Of a stretch of 64,000 nt of DNA, positions 61,985-64,000 are shown in pieces (the stretch's first letter is position 1; every line of letters starts with the position of its first letter). The DNA comes from Fodinibius salsisoli (GTDB lineage: Bacteria > Bacteroidota > Rhodothermia > Balneolales > Balneolaceae), in NCBI RefSeq assembly GCF_026229185.1, contig NZ_JAGGJA010000004.1, positions 124,001 to 188,000 on the forward strand, written 5' to 3'. A program made the translations under genes and the position numbers. Below the pieces are notes generated by a model. The model saw only the letters and a list, made by a program, of their open reading frames with translations, made no database searches and was not told the DNA's origin.

Positions 61985-63067
61985 TTATTTTCGGGCATTA
62001 AAGAGTGCTCCGATGCCTACAAGCAGGAAAAAGAGGTGAGGCAGGATTGCCGCCAGCAGCGGAGGAATTTCTCCTGTTCCGCCAAATGGTTCAATTACTT
62101 TCATCATGACCAGGTAAATGAAGCTTACTGCAAATCCGGCTGCAATATAAAATCCTTTGCCCCCTGCCCGGCGCACCGATGCAAGGGCGAAGCCAACAAT
62201 TAGGACCACAATCATCGAAAAGGGATAGGCGTACCGGCCATAAAGCTTTACTTTGGGTGATTCCACATTGCCGGCCCCACTGCGTTCAATAGATTGGATG
62301 TAGTTGCGTGCCTCGGGATACGTTAACTGGTAAATATCGGAAGTAGTCCGGGCAAGGTCGCGAGGGTAGATATTAAGTGTGGTATCCATCGAATCGACAT
62401 GGACATGTTTATACCCCAACGGTGTTAAAATACGTTTGTCAATTCCTTTGAGTTTCCATTGTTTTTCTTCTTCTACCCAGGTCATCCGCTGAATATACAT
62501 GGTTTCGGAGACGCTGTCACCGGCAAAAGTAGTGGCATCTACGCGATATCCCGTTTTCTCATCGGGATTAAAATAACCAATCTTAAAGATGGTATCGTCC
62601 GATTCTTGTCTGAATAGTTGGTTTCGGTCCATTTTTTCCGACTTTCCATCCAGGTATTTTGCTTCAAAAGCAATCCGCTTTTCATTCGCATCTGGTATCA
62701 GAAAGCCATCGACATAACTCATAATTCCTGTAACCATAAAACCAACTATCAAGTAAGGAACAAGCAACCGATAAAGACTAATACCTGCTGCTTTAAGAGC
62801 TATTATTTCGAGACGTTCCGCCATCTGTCCGGTAAGAAAAAGGCACGCGATAAAAACAGCCACAGGTACGATAAGCCGGATGATTTCCGGTATATAATTT
62901 AAATAATAGACCCCAAAAATTTGGGTAAAAGTGGCACCGCGATCGGTAAACTCCTCGCTATGCTCTGAAAAGTCTATGACGACAAAGATAAATATCAGCA
63001 CCATGAGCACAAAAATTGTGATGGCAAGCAAACGGGTGATGATATATCGGTCAAACTTTTTAATCAC
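61985..63067 (-). CDS. LptF/LptG-family LPS export permease (YjgP/YjgQ)
   Basis: This 360-residue protein has N-terminal helices (FDRYIITRLLAITIFVLMVLIFIFVVIDF), then YYLNYIPEIIRLIVPVAVFIACLFLTGQMAERLEIIALKAAGISLYRLLVPYLIVGF, the family hallmark. A periplasmic jellyroll spans ~125-260, with three C-terminal helices (FSMIVVLIVGFALASVRRAGGKGFYIAAGFAVSFIYLVMMKVIEPFGG). It pairs with the permease upstream, whose stop it overlaps by 8 bases. Confidence 0.93.
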   Translation of the reverse strand: MIKKFDRYIITRLLAITIFVLMVLIFIFVVIDFSEHSEEFTDRGATFTQIFGVYYLNYIPEIIRLIVPVAVFIACLFLTGQMAERLEIIALKAAGISLYRLLVPYLIVGFMVTGIMSYVDGFLIPDANEKRIAFEAKYLDGKSEKMDRNQLFRQESDDTIFKIGYFNPDEKTGYRVDATTFAGDSVSETMYIQRMTWVEEEKQWKLKGIDKRILTPLGYKHVHVDSMDTTLNIYPRDLARTTSDIYQLTYPEARNYIQSIERSGAGNVESPKVKLYGRYAYPFSMIVVLIVGFALASVRRAGGKGFYIAAGFAVSFIYLVMMKVIEPFGGTGEIPPLLAAILPHLFFLLVGIGALFNARK

Positions 63068-64000
63068 GGTTTTTCCAGAGGTTTGAAATTTTTAATGAGG
63101 TAGATACCCTTATGATCAGGTAAATACCGATGATTCCAAGCACAATATTTGAAAACCACATACCGGTTGCAGGAGCGATAAAAAGCCGATCAGCAAGTTT
63201 CTCGCCCTGAATAATAGAAATCCAGTAGATGGTAAGAAATACAGCACCGATGAGTGCAGCGTAGCCAATGTTTCCTTTTCGGGTGAACATGCCAATAGGA
63301 GCTCCTAACAACACGAAGATAATGCAGGCAAAAGGAATAGAGAATTTCTTGTGAATCTCTACAAGGTATCGCGCAATTTTACTTATCCGCCATTCTGTGT
63401 CAACGGCCAAGTCTTCAAACAGAGAACGATAGCTCCTCAGTTTGGAGAGGGTAAGGTCATGCAGTGAAAGCTGTTGAGATCTGGAATCAAAAAGTGCATT
63501 AAGAGCCAGGTATTGGCTTTCATAAGGTGGGCTTTTTAACGAATCCGGCTTTGATTGGAAACGGCGCGTATAGCGCTCGCGTTCAACATCTTCTCTGGGT
63601 GGGGGAGTAATGTAGCTATTGATTCCTAAAATACGGTTTTTCTGATCCTCAATTTCCATATTAAGAGAATCGACCACTGCCTGCATTGCCTGTACATTCA
63701 TCGTACGATCGTTGCGGGAGCGGTCTTGTGGATTAGATCTGGAAAAGGCCATTTCTGAAAGATCAAAACTAATGCGGTAGCGATTGAAGGCCGTTTTTTC
63801 GAGAACGGTGATTTTTCTGCCATCCTTACGGCGATCAAGGTATCGTAGAATCGAACCATCTTGCAAAAAGAGCGTCATGGTTTGGCCAGTGCTGTCACTT
63901 TCCAGCTGTCCCTCTTGGGCCTTAATAATAGCTTCCTTACGGTTATTATCCGGTTGTTGGTAGATGGTGACATTGCGGAGCGAATCTGATTCATCGGTCA
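63060..64000 (-). CDS. LptF/LptG-family LPS export permease, 5' end outside the window
   Basis: The frame is open from 63060 to the right edge, so only the C-terminal ~313 residues are seen; an internal ATG at 63878 is not the real start. The visible part has the periplasmic strands (TLFLQDGSILRYLDRRKDGRKITVLEKTAFNRYRISFDLSEMAF), a coiled-coil-like segment (AVVDSLNMEIEDQKNRILG) and the C-terminal helices FSIPFACIIFVLLGAPIGMFTRKGNIGYAALIGAVFLTIYWISIIQGEKLADR. The two permeases form the heterodimer of the Lpt ABC exporter; LptC is at 32875-33456. Confidence 0.92.
   Translation of the reverse strand, partial: TDESDSLRNVTIYQQPDNNRKEAIIKAQEGQLESDSTGQTMTLFLQDGSILRYLDRRKDGRKITVLEKTAFNRYRISFDLSEMAFSRSNPQDRSRNDRTMNVQAMQAVVDSLNMEIEDQKNRILGINSYITPPPREDVERERYTRRFQSKPDSLKSPPYESQYLALNALFDSRSQQLSLHDLTLSKLRSYRSLFEDLAVDTEWRISKIARYLVEIHKKFSIPFACIIFVLLGAPIGMFTRKGNIGYAALIGAVFLTIYWISIIQGEKLADRLFIAPATGMWFSNIVLGIIGIYLIIRVSTSLKISNLWKNRD

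Noticed and set aside
61839-62039. 66-codon plus-strand ORF between guaB and the lptF/G gene
   Set aside because: No ribosome site, overlaps the 3' end of a clear permease gene by about 55 bases, and no family is recognised; it may be a chance frame or an old gene trace.
1-64000. tRNA genes, CRISPR arrays, prophage or IS transposases
   Set aside because: No GTTCRA-type T-loop with acceptor stem, no regularly spaced repeats and no transposase, integrase or capsid-like frames were found when reading both strands.

Overview
The window looks like a chromosomal segment from a Bacteroidota-type heterotroph, most likely the Balneolota side of that assemblage (Fodinibius/Balneola-like). The evidence is SusC/SusD pairs with Bacteroidetes-type ECF sigma and FecR genes, an OstA-like/LptC pair, DUF5103, LptF/LptG permeases, and several strong GGAGG ribosome binding sites, which are less usual in core Bacteroidetes. 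The phylum call is inference. No tRNA, rRNA, CRISPR array or intact insertion sequence was seen.

Positions 1-16074 are a polysaccharide-utilisation region. It begins inside a SusC gene, then has SusD, three formylglycine-type sulfatase genes (one frameshifted, one intact, and one reduced to an N-terminal piece fused in frame to a SusD C-terminal tail at a G10 tract), and an alginate-lyase-like lipoprotein. An ECF sigma factor, a FecR anti-sigma factor, a second SusC carrying an N-terminal STN signalling domain, a second SusD and an alkaline-phosphatase-superfamily phosphodiesterase follow. The likely job is sensing, importing and desulfating a sulfated, probably uronate-containing marine glycan. 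Decay of two sulfatases shows the locus is being rearranged.

Positions 16075-30717 hold housekeeping and metabolic genes: a small secreted protein, a NatAB-like ABC exporter, glycogen synthase and ADP-glucose pyrophosphorylase (glgA-glgC), a SnoaL-like protein, a PolB-type exonuclease next to an L-asparaginase, an EF-G paralogue, a LapA-like membrane protein, a FabH-like ketosynthase and an SLC13/TrkA-C transporter. A palindromic MITE/REP-like element lies upstream of the EF-G paralogue.

Positions 30718-31253 have no gene but contain the most striking unexplained signal: a set of nested hairpins closed by an 8-bp long-range stem, consistent with an unannotated structured RNA, with a terminator-like hairpin downstream.

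Positions 31254-64000 are mostly envelope and core genes. The minus-strand run agcS-upp-lptC-ostA-like is followed by HU, an unknown protein, an RqcH-like NFACT protein, aroK-aroB, tamB, rnr, and a large metalloprotease/beta-propeller/beta-barrel protein. A minus-strand run ccmB-holB-dapF-DUF5103 comes next, then a PTS-IIA protein, PBP4, an NtrC-type regulator, folD, two small unknown genes, guaB, and an lptF/lptG pair that runs off the right edge. LPS transport parts therefore occur at two places in the window (31-33 kb and 62-64 kb).
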